Positions 16,611 to 25,582 of a stretch of DNA of 64,000 bases are shown piece after piece. The notes under the pieces are model-generated. The model searched no databases, was not told the DNA's origin, and was given only the letters and a program-made list of their open reading frames with translations. The position numbers and the translations under genes are program-made. Numbering within the stretch: position 1 is the stretch's first letter; every line of letters begins with the position of its first letter. This DNA comes from Planococcus citreus (lineage in GTDB: Bacteria; Bacillota; Bacilli; Bacillales_A; Planococcaceae), in assembly GCF_003664125.1 (NCBI RefSeq), contig NZ_RCCP01000001.1:1426001-1490000 (forward strand), in the 5' to 3' direction.

Positions 16611-18938
16611 TTAGATGGAGTTTTCTCCAGTATTCGTGCGTATCGCTCTACCTTTATCTTTATCTTTTTCATTCAATTCGTGAAGCAATTTTTCACCTTC
16701 AATGTCCAAATCCGGTAGAATCTTGTCGAGCCATTTTGGCAGCCACCAGATTTTGTCGCCGAACATCGACATGACGGCCGGCACAAAGATCATGCGGATT
16801 AGGAAGGCATCGACGAGGATGCCGAACGCCAAGGCAAAGCCGATTTGCTTGATCATGATGTCATCTGTGAAGATGAAGCCGGAGAATACCGAAACCATGA
16901 TCAATGCGGCCGCGACAACCACTTTACTGGCCGTCTTGTAGCCGCTGACGATGGCCCCATCGCCTTTTTCACCATGTATATAGGCTTCGCGCATCGACGA
17001 CACAAGGAATACTTGGTAATCCATGGCGAGCCCGTACAGGATGCCGGTGACCATAATCGGGATAAAGCTCAGCAACGGGCCGCCGGTATCGATTCCGAAG
17101 AGCGATCCGAGCCAGCCCCACTGGAAGACTGCGGTTGTGGCGCCGAATGTTGCCATGATGCTCAACAGGAAACCGACCGTTGCCTTGATCGGAATCAGGA
17201 TCGAACGGAAGACGACTAGCAGAATAAGTAGTGACAGCACGACGATAATGGCGATATAGATCGGGAACACTTCAGCCAACTTCTCCGAAATGTCGATATT
17301 GACCGCCGTCAAACCGGTCACGCCGATTTCTGCGTTGGTGTTTTCAGTGGCAGCGGCATCTGTCCGCAAACTTTCCACCAATTGTTTCGTCGCTTCATCA
17401 GTCGGCCCGTTTTCTGGGATGATGCTGATGATGGCGATTGTTCCGTCTTCATTGAAGCCGCCTGGAGATACTTCAGCTACGCCGTCGAGCTGTGAGATAT
17501 TGCTGAGCAGTTGGAAATATTCCTGCGGATCCACTGCAGCTGCATCCTGGTCTTTAGCCACGACAAGAAGTGGGCCGTTAAACCCTTCCCCGAAGCTGTC
17601 GGAAATGACGTCATAGCTTTGTCTGACAGCAGTGTCTTGATTGGCGCTTTCGCCGGATGGCATGCCGAGGTTCATTTGCGCGACCGGCACTGCGAGTGTA
17701 CCGAGAACGATAATGACCAGTAAGACAGCAGCCCATTTCATTTTCAACAAGCCGGTAATCCACCCTTGGGCAAAGCTTTGTTTCGAGCTGTTGTTCGTTT
17801 GAGTTTTATTTCTCGTTTTGGCTGAGACGATCCGCTCCCCGATTAACCCGAGCAATGCCGGGAGCAGTGTGAGCGCGACCAGCACATCGATTAGCACCGT
17901 CAATGCGGCGACGATTGCCATGCTGCTAAGGAACGAGATGCCGATGACCAGCAAGCCGCTGAGTGCGATGATGACGGTCAAACCGGCAAAGAATACCGCG
18001 CTGCCTGCTGTGCCGACTGCACGGGCAGCCGCTTCTTTAGCGGTTAATTGTTGTTCGATAATCAGTTTGCGCTGCCTGTTAACAATGAATAAAGCATAAT
18101 CGATGCCGACAGCAAGGCCGATCATCAAAGCGAGAACCGGTGTCAGGCTGTTGATTTCGAACATGCTCGACAAGGCGAACGTCCCGCCGACACCCACACC
18201 GACGCCGATCAATGCCACGACTAGCGGCAAGCCGGCTGCGATGAGTGAACCGAGCGTGACGACCAGGATGACTGCTGCGATCGCGAGCCCGATGATTTCA
18301 TGCGTGCCGCCGATCGGGATATCGACACCTTGCAGCGCGCCCGTCGGAATGACCGTGATGGAAGAATTGTCTTGAGCGATATTCGCGGCATCTGCGAGTT
18401 CTTCGCGTTCCGCTTCACTCAAGTCTTCCGCTGTTTTGGTCAGTTGGAACTGGAATAATGCGACCGTTCCATCTTCTGAAATTTGGATTCCTGGGACTGG
18501 CATATCCTGGACGATGAACGGCCGGTGGCTGACTTCAGACGCCGGAAGCTGGCTCAGCATGCTTTGCATTTCTTGCATCTGGACCATCGCTTCTTCGTCT
18601 TGCAGCATGTCCATCGGATTGACGACATGATCCAGGCCGTAAATTTCATTGGCTGCCATGGCTAAAGCTTGGGCATTGGCCGGATCGTCAATGACTTCCC
18701 CTTCCGGCACTTCGAACAAATAACTGCCTTGCCCCCCGGATGCGGCTGGGTATTCTTCCGCCAACTCATCCAGCACATCCTGTGCGGCGGTGCCGTCAAT
18801 TCTTGTTTCACTGCTTGTATTCACGCCATTCGTGACAATGGCTGTGATGATGACGCCTAAAATGAGCAGCCAGCTGGCAATAAAAATCCAAGGCTTGCTA
18901 TAGGCTGTTTTTCCGATACTGTAAAAAAATCTCGACAC
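16611..18938 (-). CDS. MMPL/RND-family membrane exporter
   Basis: It encodes 775 aa from GTG 18938 (GGAG ahead). It has twelve membrane helices in two similar halves: one N-terminal helix (WIFIASWLLILGVIITAIV), an outer loop of about 170 residues, five helices, then the same pattern again from about residue 375. The MMPL/SSD signature ALMIGLAVGIDYALFIVNRQR is clear and repeats as MVTGILYGLAMDYQVFLVSS. Such proteins use proton motive force to export lipids or drugs; B. subtilis YdgH/YdfJ are similar. The TetR gene lies 26 bases upstream in the same direction and probably controls it. Confidence 0.9.
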   Translation of the reverse strand: MSRFFYSIGKTAYSKPWIFIASWLLILGVIITAIVTNGVNTSSETRIDGTAAQDVLDELAEEYPAASGGQGSYLFEVPEGEVIDDPANAQALAMAANEIYGLDHVVNPMDMLQDEEAMVQMQEMQSMLSQLPASEVSHRPFIVQDMPVPGIQISEDGTVALFQFQLTKTAEDLSEAEREELADAANIAQDNSSITVIPTGALQGVDIPIGGTHEIIGLAIAAVILVVTLGSLIAAGLPLVVALIGVGVGVGGTFALSSMFEINSLTPVLALMIGLAVGIDYALFIVNRQRKLIIEQQLTAKEAAARAVGTAGSAVFFAGLTVIIALSGLLVIGISFLSSMAIVAALTVLIDVLVALTLLPALLGLIGERIVSAKTRNKTQTNNSSKQSFAQGWITGLLKMKWAAVLLVIIVLGTLAVPVAQMNLGMPSGESANQDTAVRQSYDVISDSFGEGFNGPLLVVAKDQDAAAVDPQEYFQLLSNISQLDGVAEVSPGGFNEDGTIAIISIIPENGPTDEATKQLVESLRTDAAATENTNAEIGVTGLTAVNIDISEKLAEVFPIYIAIIVVLSLLILLVVFRSILIPIKATVGFLLSIMATFGATTAVFQWGWLGSLFGIDTGGPLLSFIPIMVTGILYGLAMDYQVFLVSSMREAYIHGEKGDGAIVSGYKTASKVVVAAALIMVSVFSGFIFTDDIMIKQIGFALAFGILVDAFLIRMIFVPAVMSMFGDKIWWLPKWLDKILPDLDIEGEKLLHELNEKDKDKGRAIRTNTGENSI

Positions 18939-18964
18939 TTGTGCAACTCCGTTCTCTATTTTTG

Positions 18965-19576
18965 TTAGTTAAAGCCTTTTCGTAAATGGGCAAAGACGAT
19001 ATCGATGTATTGGTTAAATTCATTATCGGTCTCGTCCTGCTCCCCGTCTTCTGGCAATTTGACAGCGATGCTTTCATCCAGCACCGGCAAAATCGCACCG
19101 AATACGGCGCCGATCAGAATAGGGTAATACTCTTCCGGATAGTCGCTGCCGAACTCTTCACTGATTCCGCGTTTCGCAAAATCCTGTACTTCCATCAATG
19201 CGCCGGTTACATACAGCTTGAGCGAAGGGTAGTTCCGCGACAGTGAAATGAGCTCGTTAAGCCGCCTCAATTTATTGATCGTGAAACTTCCGCGGATATA
19301 CAATTCGATGGTATCTAAAGGCGTGTAACTTTCCGTGGAGGAGGCGAATTGGCCGTCGCGCTCTAAATAATCGTTCATCGTCAAGGAGTTGGCGATCGCT
19401 TCTTCCTTGCATGAAAAATAATTGGCAAATGTCCGGCGTGAATAGCCTGCCGTTTTAACGATATCTTCCACGACAAACCCGTCCACACCATGCTCCACCG
19501 CTAAGTTAAAAGCAGCTTCGGCCAAGGCCTGGCGAGTCGCGATTTTTTTCTTATCCCGCAAACCGCTGTCAGTCAT
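18965..19576 (-). CDS. TetR-family repressor of the MMPL operon
   Basis: It encodes 203 aa from ATG 19576 after GAGGTG. The N-terminal helix-turn-helix (GFVVEDIVKTAGYSRRTFAN then YFSCKEEA) is typical of TetR, and the rest is a ligand-binding helical domain. It is the first gene of a two-gene operon with the MMPL exporter, so ligand-induced derepression of export is the likely circuit. Inverted repeats in its own promoter at 19616-19654 are candidate operators. Confidence 0.88.
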   Translation of the reverse strand: MTDSGLRDKKKIATRQALAEAAFNLAVEHGVDGFVVEDIVKTAGYSRRTFANYFSCKEEAIANSLTMNDYLERDGQFASSTESYTPLDTIELYIRGSFTINKLRRLNELISLSRNYPSLKLYVTGALMEVQDFAKRGISEEFGSDYPEEYYPILIGAVFGAILPVLDESIAVKLPEDGEQDETDNEFNQYIDIVFAHLRKGFN

Positions 19577-19605
19577 TCCATCACCTCATTTTTCAATTCT
19601 TACAT

Positions 19606-19635
19606 GTTATACCACAAAAATTGCCCAATGTGCAA
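19606..19635 (-). promoter_or_regulatory. Promoter of the tetR-MMPL operon
   Basis: On the minus strand the -35 TTGCAC (complement of 19630-19635) and -10 TATAAC (complement of 19606-19611) are 18 bases apart. The operator-like repeats overlap the -35. Confidence 0.55.
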
Positions 19636-19654
19636 TTTTTCCCTTTGGGCAATT
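19616..19654. promoter_or_regulatory. Overlapping inverted repeats, probable TetR operators
   Basis: AATTGCCCAA (19619-19628) and TTGGGCAATT (19645-19654) are perfect complements. A second pair, AAAAATTGC (19616-19624) and GCAATTTTT (19632-19640), overlaps it. Both lie between the divergent TetR and S51 genes. Confidence 0.6.
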
Positions 19655-19716
19655 ATATAAAAAGTGGACCGATTGGCTGTATAATGGCTATTATCACCTG
19701 TACGAAGGAGGCCCTT

Positions 19717-20373
19717 ATGAAAACTCATTATTATTTAGGTTGGTTTAGTGATTGTTTTCCGGAAAACCTAAGCAAAGCCTTAAGGGAAGACCTTCCAGAA
19801 CGTAAATCGCTCGTGATGATCAGCTCGGATCCATCAGACACTGAAATTGACGGCGCAGTGGAACGTTCCTGGTTGGATCAGGCAGGCATTTCATTCGATG
19901 AATATCATCTAATCGATTCGCGTGTAGAGCAGGAAGTAGCCCATGCCTTAATCAGAAATGCCTCGGCCATTTTTCTATTGGGCGGAGATACGCTTAAGCA
20001 AAACCGGTTTTTGACGGAGTATGATTTGGCGGAGCCGATCAAAACGAGCGCCGCCTTGGTCATGGGGGCCAGCGCCGGGGCGATCAATATGTCCGCTAAA
20101 TGGAAGTGCTCGGAACGCTTTGGATATGCTGTCGACATGGACACCGTTTGCGACGGCCTCGCGCTAGACCCTTTTTCCGTGCTGTCCCATTTCGACCTCG
20201 AAAACAATATGGCACTCGTTCAAGAAGAACTGTCTGCACTGTCAGATGAAATGAACGTGTACGCGTCAAATAAAGACTGTGCCTTGCGCTCAAAAGGCGG
20301 CCATATCGATATTTTAGGGGATGTCTATGTCATGTCGCGCTCAAACATCCGTAAAATGGAGGAGACCTTTTAA
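19717..20373 (+). CDS. S51-like peptidase / class I glutamine amidotransferase-like protein
   Basis: It encodes 218 aa from ATG 19717, 5 bases after AAGGAGG. The nucleophile elbow GASAGA holds the probable catalytic Ser, as in alpha-aspartyl dipeptidase (PepE, family S51). ISSDPSD and FLLGGDTLKQN match the first and second strands of that fold. It is a cytoplasmic enzyme with no signal peptide. A -10-like TATAAT sits at 19680-19685. It is divergent from the TetR gene and could share its operator. The substrate is not known; a second S51 protein is encoded at 31368-32066. Confidence 0.75.
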   Translation: MKTHYYLGWFSDCFPENLSKALREDLPERKSLVMISSDPSDTEIDGAVERSWLDQAGISFDEYHLIDSRVEQEVAHALIRNASAIFLLGGDTLKQNRFLTEYDLAEPIKTSAALVMGASAGAINMSAKWKCSERFGYAVDMDTVCDGLALDPFSVLSHFDLENNMALVQEELSALSDEMNVYASNKDCALRSKGGHIDILGDVYVMSRSNIRKMEETF

Positions 20374-20401
20374 CTTCGTTGGCTGTATCGATGGGCAAAA
20401 C

Positions 20402-20448
20402 AAAAAAACGTTCAGCAAGCACAGTTCCATGCTTGCCGAACGTTTTTT
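20402..20448. terminator. Bidirectional intrinsic terminator
   Basis: AAAAAACGTTC-GCAAGCA pairs with TGCTTGC-GAACGTTTTTT between convergent genes. Confidence 0.85.
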
Positions 20449-20457
20449 GGTGTGGTT

Positions 20458-21453
20458 TTAAGCATCTTGGCAATTAACGATCGTTCTCCCTAAATGCTTG
20501 CCATTTTTGATCGTCTCGATTGTTTCAGGGACTTTTTCGAGCGAGACTTCATCCGTCAAAGTCGTTTGGGTAATGTTCCAGTCGGCCGCCATCTTTTCCC
20601 AGATGGCGCCGCGTTTTTCGATCGGCACATTGACCGAATCGATGCCGAGCAGATTGACACCTCTTAAGATGAACGGCAGCACCGTCGCGGTCAGTTGAAG
20701 CCCGGCCGCGTTGCCGCACATGCTCATGCTGCCGCCGTAGGAAATTTGCGGGATGAGGACCGATGCCACATCGCCGCCGACGGTATCGAGGACATAGTCA
20801 AATTTTTGCTTGTTGAGTGGCTTTTTCAGTTCGCCCAGATCATCCGGGAAAATGACTTCGTTTGCGCCGAGCGATTTCGCCACGTCCACTTGATGGTCTT
20901 TGCGCACCAAGGCCGTGATATTGGTGTAGCCGATTTTCGACAGAATTTGCAACGCAACACTTCCGACGCCGCCCGTTGCGCCTGTCACCAATAGTTCTGG
21001 GTTGTTCTCAGGGTTCATGCCGTTTTGTTCAAGCGCTTGGATGGACAATGCCGCCGTGAATCCGGCCGTCCCGAACACCATGGCGTCTTTCAAGCTCAAG
21101 CCGTCCGGCAAAGGCACGATCCACTCGGCCGGCACGCGGGCATATTCGGCGAACCCGCCGGTGTGGCTCATCCCCATTTCAAAGCCCGTGACGATCACTT
21201 CCTGGCCTTGCTGGAATCGCCCGTCCGCTGTATGTACAACCGTCCCGCTGAAGTCGATTCCGGGAATCATCGGGTAATCGCGGATGACGCCGCCTTTTTT
21301 CTGCACCGCGAGCATGTCTTTGTAATTGATAGACGAATACGCGACATTGACTAAGACGTTACCGTCCGATAATTGCTCTTCTCCGGTTTGTTCCACACCA
21401 TAAATGATTTCGTCCCCTTGTTCTTTAATGACAATCGCTTTAAATGAATCCAT
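20458..21453 (-). CDS. Zinc-free medium-chain reductase, YhdH/AcuI-type (acryloyl-CoA reductase/quinone oxidoreductase)
   Basis: It encodes 331 aa. The N-terminal GroES-like domain includes SSINYKDMLAVQ and MIPGIDFSGTV, followed by a Rossmann domain with VTGATGGVGSVALQIL. The zinc ligands of alcohol dehydrogenases are missing, as in the YhdH/YhfP subfamily, some of which reduce acryloyl-CoA with NADPH. The cellular role here is unknown. It is a single gene with a ribosome binding site AAGGAGGG and is convergent with the S51 gene. Confidence 0.86.
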   Translation of the reverse strand: MDSFKAIVIKEQGDEIIYGVEQTGEEQLSDGNVLVNVAYSSINYKDMLAVQKKGGVIRDYPMIPGIDFSGTVVHTADGRFQQGQEVIVTGFEMGMSHTGGFAEYARVPAEWIVPLPDGLSLKDAMVFGTAGFTAALSIQALEQNGMNPENNPELLVTGATGGVGSVALQILSKIGYTNITALVRKDHQVDVAKSLGANEVIFPDDLGELKKPLNKQKFDYVLDTVGGDVASVLIPQISYGGSMSMCGNAAGLQLTATVLPFILRGVNLLGIDSVNVPIEKRGAIWEKMAADWNITQTTLTDEVSLEKVPETIETIKNGKHLGRTIVNCQDA

Positions 21454-21555
21454 TAAAATCCCTCCTTGCTCTTCTTTTCCCGAATCAGCGTTGTGACATG
21501 CATTATCTAGAGAGATTCCCTTGCACTATTTTACTGCTATGAGAAAACCCATTCT

Positions 21556-21601
21556 TTGACAATGATTTATCCAGCAATTATATTAGACTGGTCGGTTTAA
21601 T
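21556..21601 (+). promoter_or_regulatory. Promoter and LmrA-type operator of the tetR/lmrB-like pair
   Basis: The -35 TTGACA (21556-21561) and -10 TATATT (21579-21584) are 17 bases apart. An inverted repeat ATTAGAC-TGGTCG-GTTTAAT (21582-21601, one mismatch) overlaps the -10 and resembles the B. subtilis LmrA/YxaF box with its central GGTC. Confidence 0.72.
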
Positions 21602-21619
21602 TATTTAAAGAGGTGAATT

Positions 21620-22195
21620 ATGGCTAAACCCAATACGAAAGTGGCGTTGATCGAGGCTGCTTCCAGATTGTTCCGCCTGCACGGCTACGAAGGAATCAGT
21701 CTTAATGATATTTTAAAAGAGATCAATATTCCCAAGGGCTCCCTGTACCATTATTTCCCTAATGGCAAAGAAGAACTGGCTGTCGAAGCCATTCATCATA
21801 CCAAAGATATTGTTTTGGCATGGATTGAAGAGTCGTTCGAACAAATCGGTGATCCTGTCAAAGCGGTTCAAGACCATATTCATCAGTTGGCTGCTCTATT
21901 GAAAGATGAGACAGAACCGGTCGGGTTTCCGATTGGCACGATTGCGGCTGAAAAATATTCGACCAATGAACCGATCAGGTCCGCGTGTCAAACGGCATTC
22001 GAAGAGTGGAGCGAACTATACTCCACTAAGTTTTTTGAAGCAGGATACAGTGAAAAGCTGGCTAAAGATTACGGGATTTTCATTCTGGCCGCGATCGAAG
22101 GAGGCATTCTTCTTTCACTGACTACCAAAAGCGAGGAATCGCTTTTAATCATCGCCAATCAAATTCCTTTCATCTTGTCAAAAAGAGAGAATTAA
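21620..22195 (+). CDS. TetR-family repressor, LmrA/YxaF-like
   Basis: It encodes 191 aa from ATG 21620 after GAGGTG. Helix-turn-helix: GISLNDILKEINIPKGSLYHYFPNGKEELA. The C-terminal ligand domain has GFPIGTIAAE, typical of the LmrA/YxaF branch. It precedes an LmrB-like multidrug exporter by 21 bases, the arrangement of B. subtilis lmrAB, so it most likely represses both genes and is released by a small-molecule ligand such as a drug or flavonoid. Its own promoter carries a matching operator. Confidence 0.88.
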   Translation: MAKPNTKVALIEAASRLFRLHGYEGISLNDILKEINIPKGSLYHYFPNGKEELAVEAIHHTKDIVLAWIEESFEQIGDPVKAVQDHIHQLAALLKDETEPVGFPIGTIAAEKYSTNEPIRSACQTAFEEWSELYSTKFFEAGYSEKLAKDYGIFILAAIEGGILLSLTTKSEESLLIIANQIPFILSKREN

Positions 22196-22216
22196 AATCA
22201 GGCATTTCAGAGAGGA

Positions 22217-23704
22217 ATGGATAAAGATATGACAACAATAGCAGGACAGCAAAAAGAAACCATCAAAACGACCCCTATTTTAATTTCGTTCTTAATCGCA
22301 GGCTTCATTGGATTGTTCAGTGAGACTGCGCTCAATATGGCATTGGGCGATTTAATCCAACAATTCGGCGTGGGATCGTCTACCATCCAATGGCTCACGA
22401 CGGGATACTTGCTGACACTCGGCATATTGGTCCCTGTGTCCGGCTTATTGCTGCAATGGTTCAGCACGAGGCAGCTATTCATTGCCGCGCTTGCCTTTTC
22501 AGTGACCGGCACCTTGATTGCTGCACTAGCGCCCAGCTTCAGCATTCTCATGGTGGCTCGCGTCATCCAGGCAATCGGAACAGGCTTGCTTTTGCCGCTC
22601 ATGTTCAACACGATTCTATTGATTTTCCCCATTCATCGAAGAGGCGCGATTATGGGATTGATGGGCTTGGTGATCATGTTCGCTCCGGCGATCGGGCCGA
22701 CGATTTCCGGATTTTTAATTGAAAACTTAAGCTGGCATTGGATTTTCTGGGTGTCTCTTCCGTTTCTAGTGTTCGCATTGATTTTTGGCATCATGTTCAT
22801 GCAGAACGTCAGCGTGATCACAAAACCTAAGATCGACATTACTTCCATCGTGCTGTCTTCCCTCGGGTTTGGCGGCATCGTCTATGGATTCAGCACCGCT
22901 GGGGAAAGCGGTTGGGGCAGTTTCATCGTCATCGCATCCATTGCGGTTGGATTTGTCTCATTGTTCTTGTTCTCCATTCGGCAATTCAAAATGGACCAGC
23001 CGATGATCAACCTCCGCGTCTTTAAATACCCTATGTTCACACTTGGGCTCGCCGCGGTGTTTATCGCGTTCATGGTCATCCTGTCATCAGCCATTCTGCT
23101 GCCGCTGTATTTGCAGACAGGACTTGGCTTGGCAGCTGTCACAGCTGGGCTCATCCTGCTGCCGGGCGGTGTGTTGAACGGATTGATGTCCCCGATCACC
23201 GGGCGGATTTACGATAAATACGGGCCGAGAGGATTGGTCATTCCCGGGTTTTCAATCATCATCATTACCTTGTGGAACTTATCAGGCGTCACGACCGGCA
23301 CCACTGCAGTTGCCATAGTCGTCTTGAATACTCTTTTGATGGTCGGGGTTTCATTGGTGATGATGCCAGCCCAAACTAACGCATTGAATCAATTGCCAAA
23401 AGACTTGTATCCGGATGGCACCGCTTTGATGAACACGCTTCAGCAAGTATCAGGCGCCATCGGGACAGCGGTCGCCATTACCATCATGTCATCGACACAA
23501 TCGACCTATATGCAAACTGTATCAGATCCAAACAGCGCTTCCGCTATTCCCGAAGCACTGACGGCTGGCGTGCAAAATGCCTTTACATTCGGTTTGGTGC
23601 TCGCTGTGATCGGCTTGGTGATTTCTTTCTTCATCAAATCCGTCCATCTGGCCCCAGAAAAAGCAAGATCAGCACGTGTTATAGATGTATTGGATAAGAC
23701 TTAA
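22217..23704 (+). CDS. lmrB: Multidrug MFS exporter, EmrB/QacA (DHA2) family, LmrB-like
   Basis: It encodes 495 aa with fourteen predicted membrane helices. DHA2 motifs include LSWHWIFWVSLPF (motif after helix 5) and RVIQAIGTGLLLPLMFNT. It is expected to export lincomycin-like or other hydrophobic compounds by proton antiport at the membrane. The start may be ATG 22217 or ATG 22229; neither has an ideal spacing from GAGAGG. It shares the operon with the TetR gene and ends at a strong terminator. Confidence 0.87.
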   Translation: MDKDMTTIAGQQKETIKTTPILISFLIAGFIGLFSETALNMALGDLIQQFGVGSSTIQWLTTGYLLTLGILVPVSGLLLQWFSTRQLFIAALAFSVTGTLIAALAPSFSILMVARVIQAIGTGLLLPLMFNTILLIFPIHRRGAIMGLMGLVIMFAPAIGPTISGFLIENLSWHWIFWVSLPFLVFALIFGIMFMQNVSVITKPKIDITSIVLSSLGFGGIVYGFSTAGESGWGSFIVIASIAVGFVSLFLFSIRQFKMDQPMINLRVFKYPMFTLGLAAVFIAFMVILSSAILLPLYLQTGLGLAAVTAGLILLPGGVLNGLMSPITGRIYDKYGPRGLVIPGFSIIIITLWNLSGVTTGTTAVAIVVLNTLLMVGVSLVMMPAQTNALNQLPKDLYPDGTALMNTLQQVSGAIGTAVAITIMSSTQSTYMQTVSDPNSASAIPEALTAGVQNAFTFGLVLAVIGLVISFFIKSVHLAPEKARSARVIDVLDKT

Positions 23705-23740
23705 CCTTTAAGTTTCCTTAATTTCATTTTAAGCCATATA

Positions 23741-23779
23741 AAAATTGCCCTGCTGAATTTTCATCAGCAGGGCAATTTT
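23741..23779 (+). terminator. Intrinsic terminator after lmrB
   Basis: AAAATTGCCCTGCTGA pairs perfectly with TCAGCAGGGCAATTTT. Confidence 0.87.
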
Positions 23780-23899
23780 CACCTACAACATCATCATAAA
23801 AGAAATACCATACCCTTTTCCCATAGCTTTCACTGGAACTGTAAAAACAAGCGTGACAGCTCAATAAGCGCCGTTTATAGGCTAGCAATTAAGTACGCA

Positions 23900-24475
23900 T
23901 TACAACTCTCTCGTATCGATAAAGTTTTCGATATCTTTCCACTCCAGGATTCTCGGGAAGTTCAAATTCCGATTATAGGATTGGTCTTTTACAACTACCG
24001 TTGTCTTTCCTTTGCCCCCTAATGTATTTAACACTTCAGGCTTGTCGTCGAAATAATAATCCAGCTCGATTTTTTCTATGAATTGGATTTTTTCTTGATC
24101 TTTCATTCCGTAAAAAAACCGTTCTCCCTCAATCGGGAAGCCTTGTGTCTTCATCCATTCCAATGTCCGTTCCCCATGCACTTTCGGCCTTGAAGTAATG
24201 TAATAAATCTCATGTCCTCTTCTCTCCAATTCCTGTATTGTTTCTACTGCATTCGGAAAAGGGGGACATGCATTGAAATAAATTTCTTCCAAAGAGGAAT
24301 TCCACATTTCTGCTCCTTGCTCTTCTGTCAGCTCGAAAGCTTCGTGTATCTCCACTCTTTCTAACCGATGGAAAACATCGATCGGTACGTTTTTCTTCAA
24401 TTTTACATTGTAGATATGAAAAGCATATTCTCTTAAATTTATTAGTGTATCGTCAATATCGAATCCGATTTTCAT
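23900..24475 (-). CDS. HAD-superfamily phosphatase, 5'-nucleotidase-like
   Basis: It encodes 191 aa from ATG 24475 after AAAGGAG. HAD motif I is FDIDDTL with catalytic Asp6 and Asp8, motif II lies in YYITSRP, and the last acidic motif is YYFDDKPEVL. It resembles the small NT5C/YorS nucleotidase group. It begins 12 bases after the ribD stop in the same operon, so it may dephosphorylate a riboflavin-type intermediate; that is inference. The gene is AT-rich like its two upstream partners. Confidence 0.78.
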   Translation of the reverse strand: MKIGFDIDDTLINLREYAFHIYNVKLKKNVPIDVFHRLERVEIHEAFELTEEQGAEMWNSSLEEIYFNACPPFPNAVETIQELERRGHEIYYITSRPKVHGERTLEWMKTQGFPIEGERFFYGMKDQEKIQFIEKIELDYYFDDKPEVLNTLGGKGKTTVVVKDQSYNRNLNFPRILEWKDIENFIDTREL

Positions 24476-24487
24476 GGCTTAACTCCT

Positions 24488-25582
24488 TTATGCTTCGTAA
24501 ATGGGGTATCCAACCATTTTGAAATTATTCCCTATCTTCGTGATTTCCATATCAGCTAATTCAATTGCTTCACTCATTTTATTGAACCCCTTGCCTTCCA
24601 AAAAGCTCGGTGCCTCTTTACCGCCGATTAATTTGGGGGCAATGTATAAGATCACTTTATCAATCAAATGGCTTTCCAAGAAAGAAGCGTTGATGGTTCC
24701 ACCGCCTTCAATCAACAAGGAAGATATCTGACTCTCCTCCAGCACATTAAGCATTTCACTTAAATCAACGTTTTTCAAGCTGCTCGTCCGCACGACTTTG
24801 ATGCCGCCCGACAGCAGTTTTTTCTCTTTAGCCGCGTCTGGATATTGGCTGGTAAAAATCCAAGTGTCTGCTTTTTTGTCATTGAGCACTTTGGCGTCTT
24901 CAGGAATCTTCAAACTGGAATCGATGATGATGCGTATCGGGTTGCGCCCATTTTGAATTCTGGTTGTAAGTTCCGGGTTGTCATGGATGACGGTATTGAC
25001 CCCTACTAGAATCGCCATGTTTTCATTTCTGAGCTGGTGTGCATCCAGACGGGATTCTTCCGAAGTAATCCATTTGCTGTCATAGGAATGCGTCGCAATT
25101 TTGCCGTCTAAGGTAATACCGGATTTCAGTGTTACAAAGGGCTTTTTATGTGTGATGAATTTATTGAATACTTCGTTCAACTGCCAAGCCTTTTCTGATT
25201 CAACCCCTGACACTACAGTGATTCCTGCATTTTCTAGTATTTTAACGCCATTTCCGGAAACGATGGGGTTCGGGTCGAGCGTCCCGATGACTACTCTCTT
25301 AATTCCCGCTTCCACGATCGCTTCCGCACATGGGCCAGTCTTTCCGTGATGAGAGCAAGGTTCCAGCGTGACATAGATGGTTCCGCCTTTAGCTTTTGCA
25401 CCAGCCATTTGAAGGGCGTGAATCTCGGCATGTGCTTCTCCCGCCTTCATATGGGCGCCGATTCCTACAATGCGGTTGTCATTGACAATAATGGCGCCGA
25501 CTAGCGGGTTCGGATCTGTTTGGCCTTTCATCGCCTGCGCATTCTGAACAGCCAGGTCCATATAAAACTTATCGTTAAGCAT
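24488..25582 (-). CDS. ribD: Bifunctional riboflavin-pathway deaminase/reductase
   Basis: It encodes 364 aa. The N-terminal deaminase domain has the zinc ligands H51 in HAE (with E53) and C76/C85 in PCSHHGKTGPC. The C-terminal reductase domain starts near residue 148 with FVTLKSGITLDGKIATH and carries ILVGVNTVIHDNPELTTR for NADPH and substrate binding. It converts the ribA product to 5-amino-6-(5-phosphoribitylamino)uracil. It overlaps ribA by 8 bases. No ribE or ribH follows, so this copy does not sit in a full riboflavin operon. Confidence 0.92.
   Translation of the reverse strand: MLNDKFYMDLAVQNAQAMKGQTDPNPLVGAIIVNDNRIVGIGAHMKAGEAHAEIHALQMAGAKAKGGTIYVTLEPCSHHGKTGPCAEAIVEAGIKRVVIGTLDPNPIVSGNGVKILENAGITVVSGVESEKAWQLNEVFNKFITHKKPFVTLKSGITLDGKIATHSYDSKWITSEESRLDAHQLRNENMAILVGVNTVIHDNPELTTRIQNGRNPIRIIIDSSLKIPEDAKVLNDKKADTWIFTSQYPDAAKEKKLLSGGIKVVRTSSLKNVDLSEMLNVLEESQISSLLIEGGGTINASFLESHLIDKVILYIAPKLIGGKEAPSFLEGKGFNKMSEAIELADMEITKIGNNFKMVGYPIYEA

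Noticed and set aside
19621-19716. Longer N-terminus for the S51 gene starting at 19621
   Set aside because: The added residues read through the operator and promoter region, and AAGGAGG directly precedes ATG 19717.
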